In this document: positions 33,337-41,997 of the stretch, piece after piece
How the letters are laid out: every line of letters starts with the position of its first letter
How positions within the stretch are numbered: the stretch's first letter is position 1
DNA from: Tumebacillus permanentifrigoris
GTDB taxonomy: Bacteria; Bacillota; Bacilli; Tumebacillales; Tumebacillaceae
Length of the DNA stretch: 64,000 nucleotides
Assembly (NCBI RefSeq): GCF_003148565.1
Contig: NZ_QGGL01000019.1
Coordinates: 22,158-86,157, forward strand
Direction: 5' to 3'
Notes under the pieces: generated by a model
What the model saw: only the letters and a program-made list of their open reading frames with translations
What the model was told of the DNA's origin: nothing
The model's database searches: none
Program-made: the position numbers and the translations under genes

Positions 33337-34431
33337 TTAGAAAACGTTCAGAATGTTGTACTGCGTATCACGCTGTGCAGCGGTGCGACCCGCATTTTGA
33401 ATCACGTTGATCAACTCTTGCGTATTCATGCGGTTGTGTGCACCGGCCGCCGAAACTACGTTTTCTTCCAGCATCGTCGAGCCCATGTCGTTGCAACCGA
33501 ATTCCAGCGCCAACTGGCCGATCTTCGGACCCATCGTGACCCAAGAAGCTTGGAAGTTTTTGACGTTGTCGATCATGATCCGCGAGATCGCGGTGTTCTT
33601 CAAGTACTCCACCGCCGTGGCACGAGTGCCTTTGAGCGCGGTGTTATCCGGCTGGTACGTCCAAGAGATGAATGCGGTGAACTTCCCGGTCTTGTCCTGC
33701 TGATCGCGCACGCGCAGGAAGTGCAGGAGGCGTTCTTCGTTGGTTTCACCAAAACCGATGACCATCGTTGCCGTGGTGTTCATGCCGATGCGTTGTGCCA
33801 CATCGTGTACATCCATCCACTTCGTCCACGATTCCTTCAGCTTCGAGATGCGCAGGCGGGTGCGATCATCGAGGATCTCCGCGCCACCGCCCGGCAGCGA
33901 GTCCAGACCGGCCGCATGCAGTTCACGCATCACTTGCTCCAAGGACAGACCATCGGAAACTTCAACCATCTTCCAGATCTCTGCGGCCGAGAAGGAGTGC
34001 ATCGTGATCTGAGGGAAACGCGCCTTGATCTTGCGCAACAAGTCGGTGTAGTACGAGAACGGCAGACCTGGATGGGTGCCGCCCTGCATCAGGACTTCCG
34101 TACCGCCCAGATCGGCCAACTCTTGGATTTTGTCAAAAATAACCTCGTCCGTCAACACGTAAGCATCCGGCGATTTTTCACCGCGGTAGAACGCGCAGAA
34201 ACGGCAGTAGGTATCACAAACATTGGTGTAGTTGATGTTGCGGTTGATGACGAAGGTCGCCATGTTCTCCGGGTGCTGACGTTTGCGAATCTCATTCGCC
34301 GCTCCCCCGAGCTTGATCAGGTCGTTGCTGTTGTACAGCACCAGACCGTCTTCCAAGGTCAGTCGTTCGCCTTGCAACGCTTTATCCAAAACTTCATCCA
34401 ACTTCGTGGATTTCGTGTTTACAAAACTCAT
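33337..34431 (-). CDS. mqnC: Cyclic dehypoxanthine futalosine synthase MqnC
   Basis: Radical-SAM enzyme of the futalosine menaquinone pathway that cyclises dehypoxanthine futalosine. 364 residues with the CxxxCxxC cluster motif CDTYCRFC near residue 72 and the family stretches LMQGGTHPGLP, HSFSAAEI, DSLPGGGAEIL and TYQPDNTAL. The start overlaps the mqnA stop (ATGA). Confidence 0.94.
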   Translation of the reverse strand: MSFVNTKSTKLDEVLDKALQGERLTLEDGLVLYNSNDLIKLGGAANEIRKRQHPENMATFVINRNINYTNVCDTYCRFCAFYRGEKSPDAYVLTDEVIFDKIQELADLGGTEVLMQGGTHPGLPFSYYTDLLRKIKARFPQITMHSFSAAEIWKMVEVSDGLSLEQVMRELHAAGLDSLPGGGAEILDDRTRLRISKLKESWTKWMDVHDVAQRIGMNTTATMVIGFGETNEERLLHFLRVRDQQDKTGKFTAFISWTYQPDNTALKGTRATAVEYLKNTAISRIMIDNVKNFQASWVTMGPKIGQLALEFGCNDMGSTMLEENVVSAAGAHNRMNTQELINVIQNAGRTAAQRDTQYNILNVF

Positions 34432-35315
34432 GATTCGTCACCCCACAATTCAAGCTTGACCGGCTTGGTCAAGAGACCGTGACGGTACGCTGCGTCAAAG
34501 TACGCATCTGCGCCCACCGCCAACTCCTCATGTAAATCATAGATCAACTTGCTAAAGTATGAACGCCAGAAGTCCTCGGTCTGCCCCATCATGCGGGTCG
34601 CTTCTGCGATCACCGCTTCGAGATCTCCCAACCCCTTGCGCTTGCCTTCCAAAAACAGACGGTGGATGCCCCGAGCCTTCTCTGGGTCCTGCTCCACCAA
34701 TCGCCTCGGGACGGCACACACCGCAAATGTCATCGAATGACCGGTGCGGGTGTGCCATTCCTCACCGAGGTCATACATCTGGAGACCGTGATCCTGAACG
34801 GACCAATGCAGCGCATGATCGGCGATCAGCACCGCTGCCTCCGCTCCGTCCAACATGCTGGGCAGATCAGGCTCTTGCGTGACATAGTTCACGTCGCGCA
34901 CACCGATTTCGCCCAGCAGGATGCGCGCCAAGTTCGTACTCGAAGCCGAGTGCGACGTCAGCGCCACCGTACAACCGCTCAATTCCTCGATCGGTCGCTT
35001 GCTAAACAGAAAAATCGAGCCGACCGGACCGCGCGAAGACACTGAAAGTCCTCGCAAGGCCACAAAATCGTCTGCCAGTTGTGCATAAGCGAACGCCGAC
35101 ACCAGCCCCGCATCAATCGTACCATCTGCCAACCAGCTATTCAGCTCAGAAGGCGCGCCAGGCCAAAACTCATGCATCGGGTCCGATCGGTCGATGAAGT
35201 GACAGATCGGCAACGCGTTGGTGAACTTGATCTGCCCGATGCGCAACTTGGCGTGTTCGGTGGAGACTTGCGTGTCAGACTGACCGGAACGATGGCCTGC
35301 GCTGAGCTTGCTCAC
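34428..35315 (-). CDS. mqnA: Chorismate dehydratase MqnA
   Basis: Converts chorismate to 3-enolpyruvylbenzoate, the entry step of the futalosine pathway. 295 residues of periplasmic-binding-protein fold. RIGQIKFTNALP near residue 25, PSELNSWLADGTIDAGLVSAFAYA and LTSHSASSTNLARILL are characteristic. The GTG at 35315 lies 1 nt from the mqnE stop with only a weak ribosome site, so translation is probably coupled. It draws on the same chorismate pool as the trp branch in this window. Confidence 0.93.
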   Translation of the reverse strand: MSKLSAGHRSGQSDTQVSTEHAKLRIGQIKFTNALPICHFIDRSDPMHEFWPGAPSELNSWLADGTIDAGLVSAFAYAQLADDFVALRGLSVSSRGPVGSIFLFSKRPIEELSGCTVALTSHSASSTNLARILLGEIGVRDVNYVTQEPDLPSMLDGAEAAVLIADHALHWSVQDHGLQMYDLGEEWHTRTGHSMTFAVCAVPRRLVEQDPEKARGIHRLFLEGKRKGLGDLEAVIAEATRMMGQTEDFWRSYFSKLIYDLHEELAVGADAYFDAAYRHGLLTKPVKLELWGDES

Positions 35316-35316
35316 G

Positions 35317-36480
35317 TTAGATCACCGTCAATTCTTCCACATCGTTGTGGGCGTTGATCTCCACAGTCGTTTCCGGGAACTCCGTGTTCACAACTTTATA
35401 CAGCGTATCGCGTTCCACCGGCTGGCGGCCCGCATCGCGAATCAAGCGAACCAACTCAAGCTTGGTCAGACCTTGCGAGTTCTTTGAGCCTGCTGCGTGG
35501 TAGATTTTTTCCTCCACAACGTTGCCGTCGAGATCGTCCGCGCCAAACCATAGAGCGGTCTGCGCCACTTGCTCGCCGACTTGCATCCAGTAGGTTTTGA
35601 TGTGGTCGATGTTGTCGAGGAACAGACGCGCCACCGCGACGACACGAAGGTCTTCAAATCCGGTCGACCACGTCAAGTGCGGGTATTTTTCGATCAGCAC
35701 CGTATTGTCTGGGTGCCACGACAACGGGATAAACGTCTGGAAGCCGCCCGTGCGGTCTTGGAGGTCACGCAGACGCATCATGTGATCGATGCGGTCCTCG
35801 ATGCTCTCCACATGGTTGTAGAGCATCGTGCAGTTGGTGCGCAGGCCGCGCTTGTGTACATACTCATGCACTTCCAACCAGCGTTCCGCCGTGGTCTTGT
35901 GGTCACAGATGATCGAGCGCGGCTCCTCCGCAAAAATCTCCGCGCCGCCACCCGGCATGGAGTCGAGGCCTGCGTCGATCAAGCGGTCGAGCACTTCGCC
36001 CACGCTAAGTTTGTTCACGCGGGTAAAGTGGTCGATTTCCACGCCGGTGAAGGCTTTCACATGCAATTCCGGGCGCTTCTGTTTGACGAGACGCAGGATG
36101 TTCTCGTAGTAGTCGAGTTTCAAAGACGGGTTGTTCCCGCCCACGATGTGCACCTCGGTCGCATCTGGGGAAATCATGTCGACACGGTGTTCGATCTCTT
36201 CGATCGTCATCGTGTACGCGTTCGGGTCTTTCATACGGACACCAAACGCACAGAAGTCACAGAGCGTCTGACAGATGTTCGTCGGGTTGATGTGGCGGTT
36301 GGTGTTGAAGAAGGTCTTATCGCCGTGTTTTTTCTCACGAACGTAGTTCGCCATGCGTCCGAGCGCCATCAGGTCGTTCGTCTGCATGAGGCGTACCCCA
36401 TCTTCAAACGTCAATCTCTCTTCGCGTTGTACTTTGGCCCAGATGTCGGCCAATGGGTGGTTCGCACCGATGATTTCCAT
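35317..36480 (-). CDS. mqnE: Aminofutalosine synthase MqnE
   Basis: Radical-SAM enzyme that joins 3-enolpyruvylbenzoate with SAM-derived adenosine to form aminofutalosine. 387 residues, with CQTLCDFC near residue 70, VGGNNPSLKLDYYE, DSMPGGGAEIF and SWHPDNTVL. The resemblance to MqnC is expected because they are homologous; the order and the GVRMKDPNAYTM stretch support MqnE. Strong ribosome site GGAGGAG. MqnB and MqnD are not in the window and must be elsewhere. Confidence 0.94.
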   Translation of the reverse strand: MEIIGANHPLADIWAKVQREERLTFEDGVRLMQTNDLMALGRMANYVREKKHGDKTFFNTNRHINPTNICQTLCDFCAFGVRMKDPNAYTMTIEEIEHRVDMISPDATEVHIVGGNNPSLKLDYYENILRLVKQKRPELHVKAFTGVEIDHFTRVNKLSVGEVLDRLIDAGLDSMPGGGAEIFAEEPRSIICDHKTTAERWLEVHEYVHKRGLRTNCTMLYNHVESIEDRIDHMMRLRDLQDRTGGFQTFIPLSWHPDNTVLIEKYPHLTWSTGFEDLRVVAVARLFLDNIDHIKTYWMQVGEQVAQTALWFGADDLDGNVVEEKIYHAAGSKNSQGLTKLELVRLIRDAGRQPVERDTLYKVVNTEFPETTVEINAHNDVEELTVI

Positions 36481-36500
36481 AAAACCTCTCCTCCCCCGTC

Positions 36501-37118
36501 TTACTCCTGCTCACGCTCGCCCCAGCGGCGGAACAGGGAATGCTCGACATGTAACGCGTCGAGTGCCTTGCCGACGACAAAGTCGATCAGGTCGTCCATC
36601 GTCTGTGGACGGTGGTAAAACCCTGGCATGGCAGGTACGATGCGCGCGCCTGCTTCGGCGCATGCGAGCATGTTTTTCAGATGGATTTTGTTAAAAGGCG
36701 TCTCGCGCGGCACCAGAATCAGCGGACGGCCTTCTTTTAGATGGGTGTCGGCCGCACGTTCCAACAGATTGTCGGAAGCACCGTTGGCGATCGCAGACAA
36801 CGTGCCCATCGAGCACGGGATGACGATCATCCCTTCGGTCAGATGGGAGCCGCTGGCGATCGGAGCGCCATAGTCGCGCGGTGCATGGACATGCAGGTCC
36901 GCGCTCTCAGGTACGTTGAACAGGCTTGGAATCGACTCGCGGTCACCATGCGGAACTGGCCAGCCCATCTCCAGGTTGAACACTTGGTACACGGAGTCTG
37001 ACAGCACGAGGTGCACGCGGTGCGCCTCGTTTTTGCACAACTCTTGCACGAGGCGAATCGCATAGACCGCGCCTGATGCACCCGTCATGCCGACGACGTA
37101 TTCCTGCTTCCGAGTCAT
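36501..37118 (-). CDS. ubiX: UbiX-family flavin prenyltransferase
   Basis: Makes prenylated FMN, the cofactor of UbiD decarboxylases. 205 residues. GMTGASGAVYAIRLVQEL at the N-terminus (FMN binding), IASGSHLTEGMIVIPCSMGTLSAIANG near residue 90, and VPRETPF and PGFYHRP near the C-terminus are hallmark stretches. Its place between menG and mqnE suggests it serves a UbiD-type decarboxylation late in the futalosine pathway. No ubiD is in the window. Confidence 0.93.
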   Translation of the reverse strand: MTRKQEYVVGMTGASGAVYAIRLVQELCKNEAHRVHLVLSDSVYQVFNLEMGWPVPHGDRESIPSLFNVPESADLHVHAPRDYGAPIASGSHLTEGMIVIPCSMGTLSAIANGASDNLLERAADTHLKEGRPLILVPRETPFNKIHLKNMLACAEAGARIVPAMPGFYHRPQTMDDLIDFVVGKALDALHVEHSLFRRWGEREQE

Positions 37119-37121
37119 CCG

Positions 37122-37853
37122 CTACTCCTTGGGCTGCGGCTTGCGTCCGATGTGCAACGCACAGATCCCGCCAAAGAAATTCGTTACTTGGACGTCCTCG
37201 AGGCCTACGTCTTCGAAGATTTTCTTCAAGGCTTGCTGATCCGGGAAGTTGGTCAGCGATTCAGGCAACCACGAATACGAAACACCATCTCGGGATGCCA
37301 GGTTGCCAATCATTGGCAAAATCTTGTAAAAATAGAAAAAGTACAGAGCGCGGAACGGTTTCCAAACCGGCTTGTTCAATTCCAGCGAAACGACCAAGCC
37401 GCCCGGTTTTACCACGCGCATCATCTCAGACAACACAGTCGGTACGTCGGGGACATTGCGCAAGGCAAACCCATTGGTGGCAAAATGGAACGTGTTGGCC
37501 TCATAGGGCAACTCCATCGCATTGCCGTGGATCATCGAGGTTTGCTTTTGCACGCCCGCCGCTTCGATCTTCGGATAGGAGTAGCGGAGCATCTCCTGGG
37601 AGAAGTCCAGACCTACGACCTTGCCTGTGGGACCGACGTGCTGGGCAAGTGAGATTGCCCAATCGCCGGTGCCGGAGCAGACGTCGATCGCAGCTTGACC
37701 TGGCTGGACGTTCATCTTGGCCATCGTGATCTTGCGCCAACGCTTGTGGAACCCGGCGGAGAGCACGGAGTTCATCAGGTCATAACGTTTGGCGATGTGC
37801 TCAAATACGTAATGGACTTTTTCTTCCTTGCTTGCGAATTTTGCTTTGGACAT
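37122..37853 (-). CDS. menG: Demethylmenaquinone methyltransferase
   Basis: Last step of menaquinone synthesis: SAM-dependent C-methylation of demethylmenaquinone (UbiE/MenG family). 243 residues with VFEHIAKRYDLMNSVLSAGFHKRWR at the N-terminus, the SAM motif DVCSGTGDWAI near residue 58, and NGFALRNV near 127. Sits between hepS and ubiX. In B. subtilis the same gene lies between hepS and hepT. Confidence 0.96.
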   Translation of the reverse strand: MSKAKFASKEEKVHYVFEHIAKRYDLMNSVLSAGFHKRWRKITMAKMNVQPGQAAIDVCSGTGDWAISLAQHVGPTGKVVGLDFSQEMLRYSYPKIEAAGVQKQTSMIHGNAMELPYEANTFHFATNGFALRNVPDVPTVLSEMMRVVKPGGLVVSLELNKPVWKPFRALYFFYFYKILPMIGNLASRDGVSYSWLPESLTNFPDQQALKKIFEDVGLEDVQVTNFFGGICALHIGRKPQPKE

Positions 37854-37865
37854 AGCTGCTTCTCC

Positions 37866-38762
37866 TTACGCTTCTTCGCCGAGGCGGCTGGCGATCGGGC
37901 GGACCTCCGTCAGTTGGTCGAACACCGTGCGCAGCTCCTCCAAGCATTCTGTAGCACCCGCCAGCAGGACGGCGTGCTCGACAAGACCGATCTCATCCTC
38001 CACCTGCTGGAAGAGGGTCGACGATGTGCCATATTTCACATGGAGGGATACAAGTCGATTCTGATCTTCCGACTTCCCTGCCACTACCTGTTTCCACCAC
38101 TTGCGTTCCTCTGCGTTCGCCCGTTGCCAGACGGAGAGGTTGGCCATCGTGCGCGTGACAGGAATCTGCGGTGCTCGTTGCCACTCTTTGGCGAGAATCG
38201 AGGCACGCACGAGATGCGTCACGGTGTCGTCCCAGTGCAACTGGTCAGACACAAACGCGGTGCGCAGGCTATGCAACAGCGTCCCGTGGATCGTCGTATG
38301 CAGTTCCAAGTACCGTGCAGGCGTCATCGTAAAGTCGAGCGGGTCGCGCTCCAACTCAGCCTTCGCCTCGTTGATCGTCTGAATCGCGCGTGCGAACGTG
38401 CCGACCAACGGAACAAGGCCCGCCTCTGCCAGCAGGCGATAGTATTTGCTCGAATAGTAATCTCCAGCCAACACGCCGAGTTGGCGGTAACGCTCGTCCT
38501 CGCGGGCGGCCAGCGTTTCAATCTCGTCATGCATCGCAAGGCCGTGATAGATCAACATCAGTGTGGAGATCAACGTCTCACGCTCGCTGGCCGACAGACC
38601 AGCCGCGCGTGCCATCGCGGATGCGAGGATCAACTGCAACGACTCCAGAACCGGATTCGGCAGCCAACGCGACAGGTAGGCGTGCTCCATCTCGGCGTGA
38701 ATCTGTGTGCGGATGTCCTGTATTTGCAGATGTGGTTCGGTTCTATGTTGTACTTGCACCAT
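37866..38762 (-). CDS. hepS: Heptaprenyl diphosphate synthase component I (HepS)
   Basis: 298-residue non-catalytic subunit of heptaprenyl diphosphate synthase (GerCA family), identified from its helical content, the HDEIET and YYSSKYYRLLAEAGLVPLV stretches, and its place at the head of hepS-menG-...-hepT. The ATG at 38762 has AGGAG 6 nt upstream; a TTG two codons earlier is an alternative. Preceded by a leader with a small terminator-like hairpin. In B. subtilis mtrB lies just upstream of this gene; here mtrB is about 3 kb away. Confidence 0.87.
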   Translation of the reverse strand: MVQVQHRTEPHLQIQDIRTQIHAEMEHAYLSRWLPNPVLESLQLILASAMARAAGLSASERETLISTLMLIYHGLAMHDEIETLAAREDERYRQLGVLAGDYYSSKYYRLLAEAGLVPLVGTFARAIQTINEAKAELERDPLDFTMTPARYLELHTTIHGTLLHSLRTAFVSDQLHWDDTVTHLVRASILAKEWQRAPQIPVTRTMANLSVWQRANAEERKWWKQVVAGKSEDQNRLVSLHVKYGTSSTLFQQVEDEIGLVEHAVLLAGATECLEELRTVFDQLTEVRPIASRLGEEA

Positions 38763-38798
38763 TTCCAACTCCTACCAGGGAAGGACTCCCGTGCATAG

Positions 38799-38819
38799 AA
38801 AAAAGGGCTGCCTAGCCCC
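38799..38819 (-). terminator. Possible attenuator in the hepS leader
   Basis: GGGCT/AGCCC stem with a 4-nt loop followed by six T on the minus strand, about 40 nt upstream of the hepS start. The stem is short, so it may be a weak terminator. It could control read-through into the menaquinone operon. Confidence 0.4.
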
Positions 38820-38985
38820 AACATGTACTGTTTCGACTTCATGCGACAAGTTCCTGCAAATCGGTCGAAGATCTGTTACAAACTGTTTCTTCGGAATCAG
38901 TATAACATTTCGCTCCTATCCTGTACCACCATAAATAATCCTACCTTATATTCTTGGGGTTTTTGAGGATGTTAATTCGCGCCAC

Positions 38986-39028
38986 AGAGAAAAAACACCA
39001 CGACTTTTGGCGTGGTGTTTTTTCTCTG
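38986..39028 (-). terminator. Terminator of the ACT-UPF0210 operon
   Basis: Perfect 17-bp palindrome AGAGAAAAAACACCACG/CGTGGTGTTTTTTCTCT around an 8-nt loop. Confidence 0.9.
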
Positions 39029-39041
39029 ATGAAACTTTTGA

Positions 39042-40403
39042 TCAGTTCGTCAAGGCTTGAATCGGTGCCGGAATTCGGCCGCCTCTTTGCGTAAATTTGA
39101 GGGATGAAAACGGGCTGACTGGTAGAATTGGCGAACGACCGAGCAACCCACCGAACTCAACGAACTGTCCTGCTGTCGCCCCCGGTACGGGGATGACGCG
39201 CACAGCCGTCGTCTTTTTATTGATCATCCCGATCGCCATCTCATCGGCGATGAGACCCGCCAGCGTTGCAGCTGGTGTATCGCCCGGCACTGCGATCATA
39301 TCGAGCCCGACAGAGCATACCGCCGTCATGGCTTCTAATTTGGCAAGCGACAGCGCTCCCGCTTCAATCGCGGCAATCATGCCGTTGTCTTCACTGACCG
39401 GGATAAAAGCACCAGACAATCCTCCCGCAGCAGACGTCGCCATCGCACCGCCTTTTTTCACAGCGTCGTTCAGCAGGGCCAGCGCTGCGGTCGTGCCATG
39501 TGCACCGCAGTACTCAAGCCCCATGCATTCAAGAATTTCCGCTACGCTGTCACCGACAGCATTGGTAGGTGCCAACGAGAGATCAACGATCCCAAAAGGC
39601 ACGCCTAAGCGCTGGGCCGCCAACTTCCCGACCAGATGACCTGCGCGAGTAATTTTGAACGCGGTGCGCTTGATGATTTCGGAAACTTCCTCGAAGGAAG
39701 CATCGGGATGCCCACGCAGTGCCGAGAGCACGACCCCAGGTCCGCTGACCCCGACATGGATGACCGCTTCCGGCTCACCGGCGCCATGAAAGGCCCCCGC
39801 CATAAACGGGTTGTCCTCCACAGGATTGCAGAACACAACCAATTTGGCTGCACCGATTCCGGCACGGTCGGCGGACGCTTCAGCCGTTTGACGGATGATC
39901 TGCCCCATCAAGGCCACAGCATCCATGTTGATCCCTGCGCGGGTCGTCGCCACGGCAACCGATGAGCACACGCGATCTGTCACCGATAAGGCCTCAGGCA
40001 AGGCATGGATCAGCGCTGTTTCGGAGGGGGTGAAACCTTTATGTACCAGTGCCGTAAACCCGCCAACAAAATCGACACCCAACTCTTTGGCGATCTGATC
40101 TAACCGCTGTGCGATCTTCACATATTCATCCGATCGAAAACCGGGCAACGCTTGAGAGATCGGGGTGATCGACAATCGTTTGTTGACGATCGGAATCCCG
40201 AGTTCGTGCTCGATGTTTTCGCATGTCTGTACGTGGCGCGACGCGAACCTCATGATCTTGTCCGACAGTTGATCCAACGTGTCTTGCAAGGAATCTCGTT
40301 TGCAGTCAGCAATCTGTATCCCCATCGTCACGGTGCGAATGTCCAGATTTTCCGTCTGGATCATGGCAAGTGTCTCGATGATCTCTTGCGTGCTGTATGA
40401 CAT
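39042..40403 (-). CDS. UPF0210 / DUF711 (PFL-like) family protein
   Basis: 453 residues of the UPF0210 family, which has a pyruvate-formate-lyase-like fold but no assigned reaction. Family stretches: [53 protein letters not shown] and [12 protein letters not shown]. The ATG at 40403 has AGGAGG 7 nt upstream; a GTG two codons earlier is too close. Follows an ACT-domain gene by 15 nt, the usual pairing for this family. The glycine riboswitch upstream suggests a link to glycine or one-carbon metabolism. Confidence 0.9.
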   Translation of the reverse strand: MSYSTQEIIETLAMIQTENLDIRTVTMGIQIADCKRDSLQDTLDQLSDKIMRFASRHVQTCENIEHELGIPIVNKRLSITPISQALPGFRSDEYVKIAQRLDQIAKELGVDFVGGFTALVHKGFTPSETALIHALPEALSVTDRVCSSVAVATTRAGINMDAVALMGQIIRQTAEASADRAGIGAAKLVVFCNPVEDNPFMAGAFHGAGEPEAVIHVGVSGPGVVLSALRGHPDASFEEVSEIIKRTAFKITRAGHLVGKLAAQRLGVPFGIVDLSLAPTNAVGDSVAEILECMGLEYCGAHGTTAALALLNDAVKKGGAMATSAAGGLSGAFIPVSEDNGMIAAIEAGALSLAKLEAMTAVCSVGLDMIAVPGDTPAATLAGLIADEMAIGMINKKTTAVRVIPVPGATAGQFVEFGGLLGRSPILPVSPFSSLKFTQRGGRIPAPIQALTN

Positions 40404-40418
40404 CTCCACGCCTCCTGT

Positions 40419-40694
40419 CTAGATTCGGTGCATACCGCGGAATAATTCCTCGCTCTGAATCGTGATCTGCAACCCCTGTTCCTCCCCTAATTGGGCGAAC
40501 TTTGCTTGCAAATCTTTGAACGACATCGTGCTTGCCGACACATCCACCACCATGATCATCGTGAAAAACTCATTCAAGACCGTTTGGCGAATATCTATGA
40601 TGTTCAACTTGTACTCGGCCAACGCGAAGGTTACAGACGCAATAATTCCGATCCGATCTAGGCCGACGACCGTTACGATCCCTTGTTTGCTCAT
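40419..40694 (-). CDS. ACT domain protein (UPF0237)
   Basis: 91-residue single ACT domain: VTVVGLDRIGIIASVTFALAEYKLNIIDIRQTVLNEFFTMIMVVD-type fold, an amino-acid-sensing regulatory module usually encoded beside UPF0210. The ATG at 40694 (or 40697) lies behind GGGAGG; the longer frame runs back into a terminator. Likely senses a small amino acid, and glycine is suggested by the riboswitch. Confidence 0.88.
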   Translation of the reverse strand: MSKQGIVTVVGLDRIGIIASVTFALAEYKLNIIDIRQTVLNEFFTMIMVVDVSASTMSFKDLQAKFAQLGEEQGLQITIQSEELFRGMHRI

Positions 40695-40723
40695 CATCCT
40701 ACCTCCCATTCCTTTTGAAAACC

Positions 40724-40756
40724 AAAAAAGTCCATTTCTCAACATGAGAAATGGAC
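40724..40756 (-). terminator. Riboswitch expression-platform terminator
   Basis: 12-bp stem GTCCATTTCTCA/TGAGAAATGGAC with a 3-nt loop followed by TTTTTT on the minus strand, between the glycine aptamer and the ACT gene. Its 5' base overlaps by three bases a competing hairpin GACAGAGTC/GACTCTGTC that would break aptamer helix P1. Confidence 0.88.
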
Positions 40757-40782
40757 AGAGTCACCGGAACTTACCAGCAAGA

Positions 40783-40865
40783 CTCTGTCCTTTTGCCTGA
40801 GAGTTTCACAGGTTCAGAACCTGCTTGCCCCTTCGGCGCCCACATCAAGCGGGTCTCTCCAGAGT
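40783..40865 (-). ncRNA. Glycine riboswitch aptamer
   Basis: The minus strand carries the glycine riboswitch signatures in order: CTCTGGAGAGACC, GCGCCGAAGGGGCAA, and ACTCTCAGGCAAAAGGACAGAG split by a stem. P1 pairs CTCTG with CAGAG. Only one complete aptamer is evident. The 50 nt upstream (to about 40915) contain GTGAAGGGTGCGGGATC, which may be a vestigial first aptamer. A TTGACT-18-TAGACT promoter, or a TATAAT at 40917-40922, lies upstream. Confidence 0.9.
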
Positions 40866-40964
40866 GTCGTCCAGATACGGTTTTTTGATCCCGCACCCTT
40901 CACCCGACGGTCTTAAATTATAGAGGTAGTCTACCAGATCAGCCCGGATAAAGTCAAAATGCAA

Positions 40965-40996
40965 TAAAAAAGACGCCGGTTCTCGGCGTCCTTTTT
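40965..40996 (-). terminator. Intrinsic terminator of the exported-protein gene
   Basis: GGACGCCG/CGGCGTC stem with TTTTTT on the minus strand, overlapping the stop of the upstream gene. Confidence 0.85.
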
Positions 40997-41474
40997 ACTT
41001 CTGCATCCGCTTGTCCTTGACGAACGCTTCAAACTCCGCCGTGCCAGGCTGGGGGGCTTGTTGCATCTCATCCGAGTTCGCATGAACCGTGAAGCGCACC
41101 ACATCCGGCTTGTCGTTGGTGACAATCTTGACGTCGACCGCTTGATACATCTGCATCCCGGTCAGAAACCGCGAGGCGATCCGGTAGCTGTCCTGCCAAG
41201 GGATCTCGCCCGTGACCGTGCTCGATGGGACGGACATCCACACCGTCAGCTTGTCCTGCTCCCAGACCACCTTTTGCATCCGCCCACTCAAATCCAGCGC
41301 ATCCAGCTCATGGACGACGCCGTCCATCTTCATGACGGGCACGGCCTGTTTGGCGGCACTGTGGTCCAAGACGCGGATGCTGCCCCATCGGGTCAACGCT
41401 TGGTCGGGCAACCACGATAGCGAGAGGGCGAGCACGATGGAGAGGCAGAGCGCAATCAGCATGCCTTTTGACAT
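40995..41474 (-). CDS. Hypothetical exported or membrane-anchored protein
   Basis: 159 residues. N-terminal hydrophobic segment (residues 5-20, MLIALCLSIVLALSLS) is a signal peptide or anchor. The rest is soluble with beta character (KVVWEQDKLTVWMSV, VDVKIVTNDKPDVVRFTVHA). No lipobox Cys in the right place, and no family recognised. ATG at 41474 behind AGGAGG. Monocistronic with its own terminator. Confidence 0.7.
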   Translation of the reverse strand: MSKGMLIALCLSIVLALSLSWLPDQALTRWGSIRVLDHSAAKQAVPVMKMDGVVHELDALDLSGRMQKVVWEQDKLTVWMSVPSSTVTGEIPWQDSYRIASRFLTGMQMYQAVDVKIVTNDKPDVVRFTVHANSDEMQQAPQPGTAEFEAFVKDKRMQK

Positions 41475-41515
41475 ATCGGCTCCCTCCTTTCTACCATGCT
41501 ATGCGCCTGTCCAAC

Positions 41516-41543
41516 AAAAAAGAGCAGGCTTTTCGCCCGCCCT
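41516..41543 (-). terminator. Terminator of mtrB
   Basis: GGGCGGGC/GCCTGCTC stem (one or two G-U pairs) and TTTTTT on the minus strand just after the mtrB stop. Confidence 0.8.
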
Positions 41544-41550
41544 TCCCAGA

Positions 41551-41793
41551 TTATTCTTGATCTCCCGCTTCAATCACGCCATACTTAGTCATGACGGTTG
41601 CGCGTCCGCGAATCTTGACAGCAGAGGTGTGCTCAGTAAATTGTGCGATCAACACTTCACCGCGATCTAACTTTTCCGCATGGTGAAACCTCGTGTCCTG
41701 TCCGCGTGTCAAACCTATTACTTGAACTCCGTTGTCGTGCGCCTTGACTACAAAGTATTCGCAGTTTTGTCCATTGTCTTTCGTTGTTGTCAT
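41551..41793 (-). CDS. mtrB: Trp RNA-binding attenuation protein (TRAP)
   Basis: 80-residue homologue of B. subtilis MtrB, which forms an 11-subunit ring that, when loaded with tryptophan, wraps RNA bearing (G/U)AG repeats. Conserved stretches: [37 protein letters not shown]. The three RNA-binding residues known in B. subtilis (Lys37, Lys56, Arg58) are all kept (AEKLD, VKIRG), as are the Thr residues around the tryptophan pocket. ATG at 41793 (or 41796) behind GGCGGGG. Monocistronic with promoter and terminator. Its obvious target is the trp leader at 13.9-14.2 kb. No anti-TRAP (rtpA) was seen. Confidence 0.96.
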   Translation of the reverse strand: MTTTKDNGQNCEYFVVKAHDNGVQVIGLTRGQDTRFHHAEKLDRGEVLIAQFTEHTSAVKIRGRATVMTKYGVIEAGDQE

Positions 41794-41824
41794 CATAATC
41801 CCCGCCTTTTTCCAGTACAAATGT

Positions 41825-41854
41825 AGTATACCAAACGGCTGGCAGAGAGGGCAA
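41825..41854 (-). promoter_or_regulatory. Sigma-A promoter of mtrB
   Basis: TTGCCC (41849-41854) and TATACT (41825-41830) on the minus strand, 18-nt spacer, 30 nt upstream of the start codon. Confidence 0.7.
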
Positions 41855-41997
41855 ATTGTTCTCCAACGCGTAAAAAGTTCACGAAACTGAATCAAGGTCA
41901 TTTTCATCTTTAATACGATGCGCTATTATAATAAATAATGGCTACCTTATTCGTTGTCGCAGATTTACCCGACGAGTAAGCGGAGAGGAGATATACG

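Noticed and set aside
38630..38842. 70-aa frame overlapping the hepS start
   Set aside because: It overlaps hepS out of frame over most of its length and has arginine/serine-rich shadow composition. At best its first codons could be a leader peptide.
41551..41907. 118-residue version of MtrB
   Set aside because: The extra N-terminal codons lie across the promoter and have no ribosome site; the family length of about 75 supports the start at 41793/41796.
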